A stretch of DNA of 64,000 nt from Pseudarthrobacter sp. BIM B-2242 (GTDB lineage: Bacteria > Actinomycetota > Actinomycetes > Actinomycetales > Micrococcaceae): contig NZ_CP061721.1 in assembly GCF_014764445.1 (NCBI RefSeq), positions 3,844,001 through 3,908,000 of the forward strand, written 5' to 3'. The translations under genes were made by a program, and so were the position numbers. Below the pieces are notes generated by a model that searched no databases, was not told where the DNA came from, and saw only the letters and a list, made by a program, of their open reading frames with translations. Below, in pieces: positions 17,138 through 25,078 of this stretch; the first letter of the stretch is position 1, and the number at the start of each line of letters is the position of its first letter.

Positions 17138-18619
17138 ATGAGTGAAAATCGTTTAGACGGCACCGATCACCTGGAAAGGTCGATCGACTGGAAGCAGGGT
17201 TTGGCCATTGCGCTGGGCGTTCCCTTGCTGATTCTGCCCTCCTTGGGCTACCTGCCGATGTACGTGTCTGCCGCAGCAATCCTCATCTGGGGAATATCGG
17301 TCCTGCAGGGTTTTATGCAGAGCACCGCCTATGCCGAGATGGCCACCACCTTCCCCAAAGCATCCGGCCTGCCGGGCTTTGCACAGCACGTCTTCCGGAC
17401 GGAGAACTACAAGGGCAAGTACGACAAGGGCAAGCTGATCGGCGGCTTCAGCGCCTGGAGCTACTGGTTTGCCTGGAACCCTGTACTCGCCATCTTTTCC
17501 ATCCTGGTGGGCGGATACCTGCACGGGCTGTTTCCGGTGCTGGCCGAGACCTTCACCGAGTACCAGCTGGCGCTGATCTCCGGCCTGGTGATTTTCACCG
17601 GGTTGTTCGTAGTGAACTGGTTCGGCCTCAAGGATGGCGCCAAGCTGGGTTACGTCCTGGCTGCGTTCTCTCTTATACCCCTGGTGGTCCTGACCGTAGC
17701 GCCCTTCGCCACCGGGAAGGTGGAGCTCTCAAATATCACCGGCAGCTGGATGCCGGCCGACTGGGCCTGGGACATGCACCACATCCTGATCCTCTTTGGC
17801 ATCTTTGCGATCGCCCAGTGGAGTGCCTGCGCCTGGGAAACGGCAGCCATCTACGGTCCCGAGTACAAAAACCCGTCGAGAGACGTTCCCAAAGCACTCT
17901 ATGCCTGCGGCATCATCTGTTTCTTCTCGTTTGTACTGGTGCAATCTGCAGTGATCGGCGTGCTGGGAGTTGAGGGCGTACTGGCCGAGCCCTTGTCGCC
18001 GCTGATTCCAGTGGCCCTGGCTGTCTTCGGCCAAGCAGGCACCATGGTCACCATCATCATGCTGATCGCTGCCATGATCCTCATCATCCAGACGGCCTAC
18101 CTGGGCTCCTCCCGCGCCATGCACTCCATGTCGAGTGAAGGCAACCTGCCCAGGGTGTTCGGCAAAACAAACCGCCAGGGTACACCGTTTGTTGCCATGC
18201 TGGTCATCGGCGCCTTCAACCTCGTGCTGATCTCCATGGGGACGCCGGCGGCAATCCTTGCGGCGTCCGCGATCGGCTACACCTGCGCCAACGGCATCAG
18301 CCTGTTTGCCTATGTCAGGGCCAAAAATCACCCTGCCTTCAAAAACCTGGAACGGCCCTTCAAGGCACCCAAGGGCTGGAAAAAGGTTGCCCTGATCTTC
18401 GGCCTCTTTAACCTCCCCCTGTGCCTGGTGGGCGTGGTGTACCTGAACAGCCTGGAGGTCGGCTGGACTTCAACCTGGGTGGGCTTCCTCGTACTGTCGC
18501 TATACATACCCATCTGGTTGTATACCCAGCGCGAATCCCGCCGCTTAAACGGCAAGGCAGCTACCGCTCCCTCCTCGGACGAGGACGCCGGAGATCTTGA
18601 AAGGGTTCCAAGTCCCTGA
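17138..18619 (+). CDS. APC-family permease, probable amine or amino acid importer
   Basis: The 493-residue protein has about 12 hydrophobic segments and the layout of the amino acid-polyamine-organocation superfamily, including the first-helix region GLAIALGVPLLILPSLGY and the sixth-helix region LILFGIFAIAQWSACAWE. YNKNPSRDVP-like (YKNPSRDVPKALYACG) and LGSSRAMHSMSSEGNLP are typical loops. An AGGGAG site precedes the ATG. It stands alone between its CRP-type site and a strong terminator, next to the N-demethylase operon. Uptake of dimethylamine, methylamine, ethanolamine or an amino acid is possible; the sequence alone does not decide. Confidence 0.8.
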   Translation: MSENRLDGTDHLERSIDWKQGLAIALGVPLLILPSLGYLPMYVSAAAILIWGISVLQGFMQSTAYAEMATTFPKASGLPGFAQHVFRTENYKGKYDKGKLIGGFSAWSYWFAWNPVLAIFSILVGGYLHGLFPVLAETFTEYQLALISGLVIFTGLFVVNWFGLKDGAKLGYVLAAFSLIPLVVLTVAPFATGKVELSNITGSWMPADWAWDMHHILILFGIFAIAQWSACAWETAAIYGPEYKNPSRDVPKALYACGIICFFSFVLVQSAVIGVLGVEGVLAEPLSPLIPVALAVFGQAGTMVTIIMLIAAMILIIQTAYLGSSRAMHSMSSEGNLPRVFGKTNRQGTPFVAMLVIGAFNLVLISMGTPAAILAASAIGYTCANGISLFAYVRAKNHPAFKNLERPFKAPKGWKKVALIFGLFNLPLCLVGVVYLNSLEVGWTSTWVGFLVLSLYIPIWLYTQRESRRLNGKAATAPSSDEDAGDLERVPSP

Positions 18620-18653
18620 CAAGGACAACACCCAAGCTTTCCAGCGCATATTT

Positions 18654-18696
18654 CACGGCGGATGCCGGGCCTTTCCAGGGCCCGGCATCCGCCGTG
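18654..18696 (+). terminator. Strong hairpin terminator after the permease
   Basis: A perfect 17-bp inverted repeat (18654-18670 with 18680-18696, 9-base loop) lies 35 bases after the permease stop. It isolates the permease from the following operon. Confidence 0.8.
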
Positions 18697-18769
18697 AGTG
18701 CGTTCAGGGACCCCGGCCTGTCAACCGCGCCACGAAGAAATAAAACAGAATTTTGGCCTTAACTTTTAA

Positions 18770-18837
18770 AAAGTCTGGACTAGATGAATTAAGTCCCGTA
18801 GGTTTACTTGTGGGGCAGGAAGCGTGACTCACATCAC
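18770..18837 (+). promoter_or_regulatory. Promoter block of the N-demethylase operon with a CRP/GlxR-type site
   Basis: The stretch matches 21829-21893 upstream of the copper amine oxidase: both contain GACTARATGAWTTA, then a CGTAG, then CGTGAC-N6-TCAC. The CRP/GlxR-type palindrome itself is GTGACTCACATCAC at 18824-18837. The rest of the 307-base gap between permease and cupin holds the terminator (18654-18696) and a ribosome site before the cupin. Confidence 0.65.
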
Positions 18838-18926
18838 ATCTCACGCAGGTCGGCCAGGCCGGTCCTCCGGAAGACGTCCCTTCCCGAATCCCATCTTTCA
18901 CACCACCAGTCATAGGAGACAGCACC

Positions 18927-19307
18927 ATGGAAACTGCACTCGTAGGATCACTGACCAAGGCCGGATCCATCCAAAAGGTCGAAAACGGCTTCATCGGCCT
19001 GCCGTCGATGAACGAGCCCGGCACGATCTCCGCGATCGGCGACTCGCTGCACAACCCGGAGGGCTCGGTCATGTGCGCCGGCTTCTTCGAACTGAAGGCG
19101 TCCGAGCCGCTGATCTACACCTACACCTACGACGAGATGAAGGTTGTCATCAAGGGCGAATTCATCCTCACCGACCAGAGCACCGGCGAAGTCACACACG
19201 CCAAGGAACGCGACGTGCTGTTCTTCCCCAAGGGCACCACCGTGAAGTTCGAGACCCCCGAGTACGGCCTGGGGTTCTTCGCCGGCGACCGCACCTTCAA
19301 CCCGTAA
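18927..19307 (+). CDS. EutQ-like cupin protein, copy 1
   Basis: The 126-residue single-domain cupin (METALVGSLTKAGSIQKVEN onward) has a core YDEMKVVIKGEFILT and DVLFFPKGTTVKFETPEYG, resembling the ethanolamine-utilisation EutQ cupins. The metal-binding histidines of classical cupins are mostly absent, so a binding or chaperone role is as likely as catalysis. It is the first gene of the cupin-DmmA-reductase-haem demethylase operon. A second copy at 29357-29737 on the opposite strand appears to differ at a single residue (Ala4 here, Thr4 there). Its place at the head of two operons hints at a role in handling an amine or formaldehyde adduct, but no function is shown. Confidence 0.8.
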   Translation: METALVGSLTKAGSIQKVENGFIGLPSMNEPGTISAIGDSLHNPEGSVMCAGFFELKASEPLIYTYTYDEMKVVIKGEFILTDQSTGEVTHAKERDVLFFPKGTTVKFETPEYGLGFFAGDRTFNP

Positions 19308-19321
19308 GGACCGACCATGCG
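18939..19321 (+). repeat. 383-bp inverted repeat, copy 1
   Basis: This stretch, from codon 5 of the cupin to 14 bases past its stop, matches the reverse complement of 29343-29725 at the same length with no gap and no mismatch I could find by eye. Flanks diverge at once on both sides. The two copies are 10.0 kb apart in inverted orientation. Confidence 0.85.
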
Positions 19322-19799
19322 TTCCGCGTCCACGCCGCCAGCAGCCGGCAACGGCCTGGAACCTGGTTTCCGCGGTGTCATCTGTGTATCTTTCGGATCC
19401 ACAGGTGACACCGCAGTTCCAGACACCGATGGCCAGCCCCGCTACGATCTCCATTTCGAAGCAGCAACAGCCGACACCCTCTTGGAACTCAAGTCCGTAT
19501 TCAGCAGTTCCCATGTTGGCGTCCGCCTTGTCCTTGCAGGACCCCCGGCAGATATCCGGGCAGCCGCCGCCGTCGCAGCGGACTGCGGACTTCTGGGGGA
19601 GGAAGTAACGCTCCTGTCCCAGGAAACCGGACCCCGGTTTGTTTATTGTCCGCATTGCCTCTCCACCACCGCTGACCGGACAGGCGGCACCGAGGTGACG
19701 TGTCACGGGTGCTCCACCGTCCTGGCCGTCACTGATCACTTTTCCCGACGAAGAGGCGCATACCTGGGCTACTCAGCCCATGCCGAGGAGGCAGCATGA
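19317..19799 (+). CDS. DmmA-like small subunit of an N-demethylating monooxygenase
   Basis: The 160-residue protein ends in a four-cysteine zinc-ribbon pattern (Cys111-x2-Cys114, Cys129-x2-Cys132: YCPHC and TCHGC), preceded by a Rossmann-like segment (GVRLVLAGPPADIRAAAAVA). This layout matches the DmmA family linked to dimethylamine monooxygenase and haem-dependent oxidative N-demethylase. It starts 9 bases after the cupin and its stop overlaps the reductase start (ATGA). In the known system a small subunit accompanies a reductase and a haem subunit that oxidise dimethylamine to methylamine and formaldehyde. The exact substrate here is unknown. Confidence 0.75.
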   Translation: MRSASTPPAAGNGLEPGFRGVICVSFGSTGDTAVPDTDGQPRYDLHFEAATADTLLELKSVFSSSHVGVRLVLAGPPADIRAAAAVAADCGLLGEEVTLLSQETGPRFVYCPHCLSTTADRTGGTEVTCHGCSTVLAVTDHFSRRRGAYLGYSAHAEEAA

Positions 19800-20782
19800 C
19801 CGCCATAGCGCTCCAGCCCCAGGTCCACCCGGCGGTGGAGGGAGGCCTCCACCTGGAGGTGACAGACATCAGCCGCCAGACGGAATCGATTGTCAGCATT
19901 ACCTTCGCCGCTCCGGAGGGTGGACGGTTGCCCTCCTATGTCCCGGGGAGCCACCTGGTGGTCCAATACGGGAGCGGCGTCAATGCATACTCGCTGACAG
20001 GTTCAGGCAACGCACCGTCCGACTACACCATCTCTGTCCTGAGGGTCGATGAAGGCGCCGGCGGCTCGGTAGCCATGCACCGGCTCTCCGTCGGCGACCG
20101 TGTTAACGTTTCGCGCCCCCGGAGCGCATTTGCTCCCGCATCAACCGCGTCGCATCATCTGCTGGTTGCTGCAGGAATCGGGATCACGCCGATTCTTTCG
20201 CACGCCAGGGCCGCGGTGGAGCGGGGCAACACAGCATCAATGATCTACGTGCACCGGCCGGACGCCGGCGCCCACGTGACGGAAGCACGGGAACTGCTGG
20301 GGCCGGGGCTGACCGCTCTGGTGGAGTGCACCAGCCGGAGCAGTTTCCAAAGCGTTCTGGCCGAAGCGCTCATAACACAGCCCCTCGGCACCCACCTCTA
20401 CGTGTGCGGTCCCGTTGTCTTCATGGATGCGGTCCTGGAAGAGGCCCGGAGCCAGGGCTGGTCAGCCGCCCGGCTTCACTCAGAAGCCTTTGGCGCAACC
20501 GAACTGGACGCGGGTGAACCCTTTACGGTGCATCTGGCACGCAGCGGCGTTAGTTTGGAAGTTCCGGCCGGCGTTTCGCTGCTGGAGACACTCGAAACAG
20601 CAGGGAAGACCATCCCCAACATGTGCCGCAAGGGCATCTGCGGGGAATGCGTCCTGCCGGTTCTTCGTGGCGCACCGCAGCACCGCGACCTGTACCTGTC
20701 CGACCAGGAAAAAGCCGAGAACACCACAATGATGTGCTGTGTTTCGCGCAGCAACGACCCAGAATTGGAGTTGGACCTTTGA
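19796..20782 (+). CDS. Vanillate-demethylase-type reductase (FMN/NAD, plant-type 2Fe-2S)
   Basis: The 328-residue protein passes electrons from NAD(P)H to the N-demethylase. It has the flavin-binding domain first (YVPGSHLVVQY, AYSLTGS), then the nucleotide domain (LLVAAGIGITPILSHA, HLYVCGPVVFMD), then a C-terminal ferredoxin domain with Cys277, Cys282, Cys285 and Cys315 (NMCRKGICGEC, MMCC). That is the VanB/PDR domain order. It overlaps DmmA by 4 bases and the haem subunit by 4 bases (TTGA), so the three are translated together. A decayed copy of its ferredoxin domain is found at 28862-29200. Confidence 0.9.
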   Translation: MTAIALQPQVHPAVEGGLHLEVTDISRQTESIVSITFAAPEGGRLPSYVPGSHLVVQYGSGVNAYSLTGSGNAPSDYTISVLRVDEGAGGSVAMHRLSVGDRVNVSRPRSAFAPASTASHHLLVAAGIGITPILSHARAAVERGNTASMIYVHRPDAGAHVTEARELLGPGLTALVECTSRSSFQSVLAEALITQPLGTHLYVCGPVVFMDAVLEEARSQGWSAARLHSEAFGATELDAGEPFTVHLARSGVSLEVPAGVSLLETLETAGKTIPNMCRKGICGECVLPVLRGAPQHRDLYLSDQEKAENTTMMCCVSRSNDPELELDL

Positions 20783-21780
20783 GTAGCACGATCATCGAAA
20801 CCGATCCGGACGCAGTCCTTCTCCCCGAACGGATCAGGCGCTTCCCTTTTCCTTTTGCCAACGACACGTACCGGTACAGCGCTAACGTCGAACCGGCCAC
20901 CAAAACTGCACCGACAGAAGCCGGCTCCTGGGGAGCCCACCTGGTGGACATCGACGAACACTACCTGGACGAACTGTCCGAGCGCGCCAAAGTGCTGGAA
21001 CGCGACGCTTCCCGCGTGAACGTCCTCCCCCACATGCGACCGGCAGTGTGGGACGCCCTGACCACCCTGCTGTCCTCCATGGCGGATGATTACCCGGACA
21101 CGATGTCTTTCCACCGGGAAGGCAACGTCTGCCGCTGGCATAACGGCCTGCAGGATCTCGACGTCGAATTTACCGTCGGCGACGACAGCTCACTGCCTGA
21201 AGGTCCGCTGCGCTTCCTCGGCAGCCAGATCCAGGACGACATCATTCTTCTCGACGTCCGGGACGATACGCTGTGGCTTGATGCCGGCCTCGTGACCTTC
21301 GCCGCTGACTGGTCATTCGGCTTCGATGTCGGCATGAACTTCATGGAAATCCATCATCCCGTCCCGCGGGTGAAGGAAGAACGCATCATCAGCCGGGCTG
21401 AGCAGTTCCTGCTGCGCCTGCAGCCCGGCGAACAGTTCCGGCGGACCAACTGGACCATGACCATCGGCCGGCGCATGGACACCTCCACGGAAACGTACCC
21501 GGAATGGGGTCCGGACCGAAGCACCATTGCCGACGACCCTGCCATGCCGGAGAAGCTCCACCTTCGCGTGGAAGTTCAGCACCTGGTCCGCCTTCCGCAC
21601 TCCGGCGCCTTGCTGTTCCTGGTCAGGACCCACCTCCTGCCCCTTTCCGACATCGCCCGGGTACCGGCGTGGCGGGAAAAGATGGGCCATGTGCTGGCCG
21701 AACTGCCGGACGACATGGCCGAATACAAGGGCATCATCCGCTACCGCAAAGCCGCTTCTGACTGGCTGCTGGGCCGCTAG
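20779..21780 (+). CDS. Haem-dependent oxidative N-demethylase alpha subunit (DUF3445 family)
   Basis: The 333-residue protein belongs to the DUF3445/HODM alpha-subunit family: RIRRFPFPFANDTYRYS, a central FHREGNVCRWHNGLQDL, DVGMNFMEIHHPVPRV, FRRTNWTMTIGRRMDTSTE and the C-terminal YKGIIRYRKAASDWL. In the characterised Pseudomonas system this haem subunit removes a methyl group from dimethylamine-type substrates as formaldehyde. I choose the TTG at 20779-20781, which overlaps the reductase stop, because longer reading of the frame runs back through the reductase gene. The partner genes upstream support a full monooxygenase. The natural substrate (dimethylamine or another secondary or tertiary amine) is inferred. 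Confidence 0.85.
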   Translation: MSSTIIETDPDAVLLPERIRRFPFPFANDTYRYSANVEPATKTAPTEAGSWGAHLVDIDEHYLDELSERAKVLERDASRVNVLPHMRPAVWDALTTLLSSMADDYPDTMSFHREGNVCRWHNGLQDLDVEFTVGDDSSLPEGPLRFLGSQIQDDIILLDVRDDTLWLDAGLVTFAADWSFGFDVGMNFMEIHHPVPRVKEERIISRAEQFLLRLQPGEQFRRTNWTMTIGRRMDTSTETYPEWGPDRSTIADDPAMPEKLHLRVEVQHLVRLPHSGALLFLVRTHLLPLSDIARVPAWREKMGHVLAELPDDMAEYKGIIRYRKAASDWLLGR

Positions 21781-21828
21781 CTCCCGCTAGTGCGCCATAA
21801 ATAGAGCAATAAGAGAATATCCCTAAAA

Positions 21829-21893
21829 AAAGCTAGACTAAATGATTTATTTCACGTAGCTTGGCTGCAAGAGGAATACGTGACCGGCATCAC
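21829..21893 (+). promoter_or_regulatory. Promoter block of the copper amine oxidase with a CRP/GlxR-type site
   Basis: It parallels 18770-18837: GACTAAATGATTTA near 21836, then CACGTAG, then the palindrome GTGACCGGCATCAC at 21880-21893. The shared layout suggests that the N-demethylase operon and the amine oxidase answer to the same activator and the same global regulator. A leader of about 180 bases without a gene follows. Confidence 0.65.
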
Positions 21894-22071
21894 GCCAACG
21901 GAGCTCAGTGCAGAGCTCCGCTGGCAAAGCCCGGGTCCGGTCTCCTCCAGGCAGGTTTCAAGAACATGAGCGGTCTGCCAAGTACTTGCCAAACGCCACT
22001 CATGTCACGGGGCAACTCGCCTAACAGGCCATAGGGATCTTCATCCTCACGAAAGAACCAAGGAGAAAACC

Positions 22072-24015
22072 ATGACTCTCAACACTGAAATTCACACCGG
22101 GGTAGGGGTTTCCCACCCGCTTGATCCGCTCTCCCGCGAGGAGATTTCCCGGGCCGCCGCGATCCTGAAGGACGGCCCGGCCGCCGCGGAATCGTTCCGC
22201 TTCATCAGCATTGAACTGCGCGAACCGGAGAAGGAACTGCTCCGCACCGGCGCCGCTGTCACCCGTGAAGCCGACGCTGTCCTGGTCAACCGCGCCGAAG
22301 CCCGGTCCTACGAAGCGATCGTGGACCTCGAATCAGGCATCGTCTCCAAATGGACCCAGCTGCCCGCGCACATCCACCCCCCGTTCATGCTCGACGAATT
22401 CGCCGAAGGCGAAGAGTCCTGCCGCCAGAACCCCGAGGTCCAGGCCGCCCTGGCCAAACGCGGGATCACCGACATGTCCCTGGTCTGCTTCGAACCCTGG
22501 TCCGTAGGCTACTTCGGCGAAGACGACCTGGGCCGGCGCCTGATGCGCGCCCTGGTCTTCGTCCGCGAAGAAGCCGACGACAGCCCCTACGCCCACCCGA
22601 TCGAGAACTTCATCGTCATCGTGGACCTGAACTCCGGCGAAGTCGTCAAGGTCGATGACGACCAGGCCATCCCCGTCCCCTCCGCGTCCGGGAACTACCT
22701 GCCCAAATACGTCGGCGAACCCCGCACCGACCTCAAACCCATCTCCATCACCCAGCCCGAAGGCGCCTCCTTCACCGTCACCGGCAACCACGTCCAGTGG
22801 GCCGACTGGTCCTTCCGCGTCGGCTTCACCCCCCGCGAAGGCCTGGTCCTGCACCAGCTCAAATTCCGCAACAAGGGCGTCGAACGCCCCGTGATCAACC
22901 GCGCCTCCCTCTCCGAAATGGTCGTCCCCTACGGTGACACCGCCCCCGTCCAGGCCAAAAAGAACGCCTTCGACTCCGGCGAATACAACATCGGCAACAT
23001 GGCCAACTCCCTCACCCTGGGCTGTGACTGCCTCGGCGAAATCAAATACTTCGACGGCATCACCGCCGACAGCCACGGCAACCCCCTCACCATCGAAAAC
23101 GCCATCTGCATGCACGAAGAAGACGACTCCATCCTCTGGAAGCACTTCGACTTCCGCGAAGGCACCACCGAAACCCGCCGCTCCCGCAAACTCGTCATCT
23201 CCTTCATCGCCACCGTCGCGAACTACGAATACGCCTTCTACTGGCACCTCTTCCTCGACGGATCCATCGAATTCCTCGTCAAAGCCACCGGCATCCTCTC
23301 CACCGCCGGCCAGAAACCCGGCGAAAACAGCCCCTACGGCCAGAACCTGAACAACGACGGACTCTACGCCCCCATCCACCAGCACATGTTCAACGTCCGC
23401 ATGGACTTCGAAATCGACGGCCCCACCAACGCCGTCTACGAAGTCGACATGGAAATCCCCGAACACAACCCCACCCACACCGCCTTCATGGCCGTGGACC
23501 GGCTCCTGGAAACCGAACAGGCCGCCATCCGCAAAACCGACACCTCCAAACACCGCTTCTGGAAAATCGCCAACCGCGACAGCAAAAACATCGTCAACGA
23601 ACCCGTCGCCTACCGCCTGATCCCCACCGACGGCATCCAACTCGCCGCCGGCGATGAATCCTACGTCTCCAAACGAGCACAGTTCGCCCGGAACAACCTC
23701 TGGGTCACCGCCTACGACCGCACCGAACGCTTCGCCGCCGGCGAATTCCCCAACCAAGCCACCGGCGAAGACGACGGCCTGCACATCTGGACCCAAAAAG
23801 ACCGCAACATCGTCGACCAGGACCTCGTCGTCTGGTACACCTTCGGCATGCACCACGTCGTCCGCCTCGAAGACTGGCCCATCATGCCCCGCCAAAACAT
23901 CGGCTTCATGCTCGAACCCCACGGCTTCTTCGACCAAAACCCCACCCTCAACCTCCCCACCAACGAAAACCGCACCAACACCACCACCGACACCTGCTGC
24001 ACCACAGATAAATAA
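22072..24015 (+). CDS. Copper-containing primary-amine oxidase, probable methylamine oxidase
   Basis: The 647-residue enzyme oxidises primary amines to aldehyde, ammonia and hydrogen peroxide. All active-site parts are present: the topaquinone-forming Tyr385 in VANYEYAFYW, the catalytic base Asp301 in NAFDSGEYNIG, copper ligands His436 and His438 (HQHMF) and a third in MHHVVRLEDWP near 594-595. Length and motifs are close to the Arthrobacter amine oxidases (methylamine oxidase of strain P1, phenethylamine oxidase of A. globiformis). Next to the N-demethylase and the ribulose monophosphate genes, methylamine is the most sensible substrate. The second half has very C-rich third codon positions. 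A TPQ enzyme acting on phenethylamine or histamine cannot be excluded. Confidence 0.92.
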   Translation: MTLNTEIHTGVGVSHPLDPLSREEISRAAAILKDGPAAAESFRFISIELREPEKELLRTGAAVTREADAVLVNRAEARSYEAIVDLESGIVSKWTQLPAHIHPPFMLDEFAEGEESCRQNPEVQAALAKRGITDMSLVCFEPWSVGYFGEDDLGRRLMRALVFVREEADDSPYAHPIENFIVIVDLNSGEVVKVDDDQAIPVPSASGNYLPKYVGEPRTDLKPISITQPEGASFTVTGNHVQWADWSFRVGFTPREGLVLHQLKFRNKGVERPVINRASLSEMVVPYGDTAPVQAKKNAFDSGEYNIGNMANSLTLGCDCLGEIKYFDGITADSHGNPLTIENAICMHEEDDSILWKHFDFREGTTETRRSRKLVISFIATVANYEYAFYWHLFLDGSIEFLVKATGILSTAGQKPGENSPYGQNLNNDGLYAPIHQHMFNVRMDFEIDGPTNAVYEVDMEIPEHNPTHTAFMAVDRLLETEQAAIRKTDTSKHRFWKIANRDSKNIVNEPVAYRLIPTDGIQLAAGDESYVSKRAQFARNNLWVTAYDRTERFAAGEFPNQATGEDDGLHIWTQKDRNIVDQDLVVWYTFGMHHVVRLEDWPIMPRQNIGFMLEPHGFFDQNPTLNLPTNENRTNTTTDTCCTTDK

Positions 24016-24084
24016 TCCGGATCCAGCTTCAGGAAAGCCACGAACCACGGACATGAACTAAAGCTGGAAACGAACATCCTCAAA

Positions 24085-24128
24085 CAGGCGGTCCCCGGTG
24101 CTGTAAGAAAAGCACCGGGGACCGCCTG
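24085..24128 (+). terminator. Strong hairpin terminator after the amine oxidase
   Basis: A perfect 18-bp inverted repeat (24085-24102 with 24111-24128, 8-base loop) follows the stop by 69 bases and ends 27 bases before the next gene. It separates, or attenuates entry into, the DUF5134 gene. Confidence 0.8.
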
Positions 24129-24155
24129 TACCCAACCCAATCCTGTAGCGAGAGT

Positions 24156-24821
24156 GTGATCCGCGTGTTCAATATCCCCGCAATTACCTGGACCCTCACG
24201 GTAATCCTGCTGCTTAGCGGCAGCTACCACCTCCTGCAGGCTGCCAAGCCGCACCAGCTCACCGACCGGGTCAACAACACCCTCCACGCCGTCATGAACA
24301 TCCTGATGGCCGCCATGCTCTGGAACTTCGCACCTTCCACCGTGCTCGCCCAGATCGCTATCCTCGCGGGCTCAGCCCTCTGGTTCGTCATCCAGGCCGT
24401 CGCGCGGCCCGAATTCAAAATCCTCTGTGCAGGCAGCCAGGGCCGCCTGAAATGCCTGTACCACAGCTTCAGCATGGCCGGGGCCGCCGTCATGGTCACC
24501 ATGATGACCAGCCACATCACCACCGGCACTGGAGCGGTCCACGCGGACGCCTCAGCGCTTCCCGGCGCCCACCACGGAATGTCGCATTCAACCCCCGCCA
24601 TGGCCACGGCCACCCTTGACCACCTGCCCGGCCTCGCCACGCCCCTGACAATCGTCTTCGCGGCCGCGGCACTGGTCTTTGCCTCCCTCCTGGTGCGCAA
24701 CCGGAAACCGTCAACCGCAGCCCGCGGCACAGCAACGGCAATGCACTCCCCCCGAAAACAACACGGCCTCGAAGCCGTGGGCGCCGCCGCTATGGCCCTC
24801 ATGTTCGCCACCATGGCCTAG
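24156..24821 (+). CDS. DUF5134-family membrane protein with a His/Met-rich loop
   Basis: The 221-residue protein (GTG start at 24156) has five to six hydrophobic segments and the look of the actinobacterial DUF5134 family. Between the fourth and fifth segments lies a loop rich in histidine and methionine (PGAHHGMSHSTPAMATATLDH). Such loops often bind copper. Its position directly behind the copper amine oxidase suggests copper delivery or uptake for that enzyme; this is inference. A hairpin in front of it may lower its level relative to the oxidase. Confidence 0.65.
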   Translation: MIRVFNIPAITWTLTVILLLSGSYHLLQAAKPHQLTDRVNNTLHAVMNILMAAMLWNFAPSTVLAQIAILAGSALWFVIQAVARPEFKILCAGSQGRLKCLYHSFSMAGAAVMVTMMTSHITTGTGAVHADASALPGAHHGMSHSTPAMATATLDHLPGLATPLTIVFAAAALVFASLLVRNRKPSTAARGTATAMHSPRKQHGLEAVGAAAMALMFATMA

Positions 24822-24835
24822 GGGATGATCCCCCA

Positions 24836-24952
24836 ATGAACCCTGCGGTCAGCTCCTCCCCCGATGCCGGCGAACACCTCATCGAAAAGACCTGCGACTC
24901 AAACCTCGAACCCGGGGAGTGCTTCTTCTGCACCGGACCCGAGACGGATTGA
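24836..24952 (+). CDS. Possible 38-residue cysteine-containing peptide
   Basis: A short frame starting ATG at 24836, 14 bases after the DUF5134 stop, encodes 38 residues ending LEPGECFFCTGPETD with a CxxC pair and a further cysteine. A GGGGAT-type purine stretch precedes it. It could be a real small metal-binding peptide co-transcribed with the DUF5134 and amine oxidase genes, or chance. No homologue is known to me. Confidence 0.35.
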   Translation: MNPAVSSSPDAGEHLIEKTCDSNLEPGECFFCTGPETD

Positions 24953-24966
24953 GGACGCGACACAGC

Positions 24967-25021
24967 CCGGGGCCTTCCGTTCGGATAGCGGGAGGCCCCG
25001 GTTCCAACCCTTGGGAAGGTT
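24967..25021 (+). promoter_or_regulatory. Structured leader in front of the SMR exporter pair
   Basis: A perfect 9-bp stem (24967-24975 with 24993-25001, 17-base loop containing an inner CCG/CGG pairing) is followed at once by a smaller hairpin (25006-25021) about 58 bases before the first SMR start. SMR pairs are often under guanidine riboswitches, but I could not match this to the guanidine-I, -II or -III consensus. It may be an attenuator or an unlisted leader RNA. Confidence 0.4.
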
Positions 25022-25078
25022 CATCGTGAAACTGGCCACCCGCCGTCGGGCGCTGCAAGCGCAGCCAAAGGATCCGTC

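Noticed and set aside
22333..24054. A 573-codon frame opposite the copper amine oxidase
   Set aside because: The product is a Gly/Val/Asp-rich low-complexity string mirroring C-rich codons of the oxidase.
24967..25078. A guanidine-I, -II or -III riboswitch before the SMR pair
   Set aside because: The conserved cores (CGAGAG, paired ACGR loops, or the class III pseudoknot sequence) are not found; kept only as an unassigned leader.
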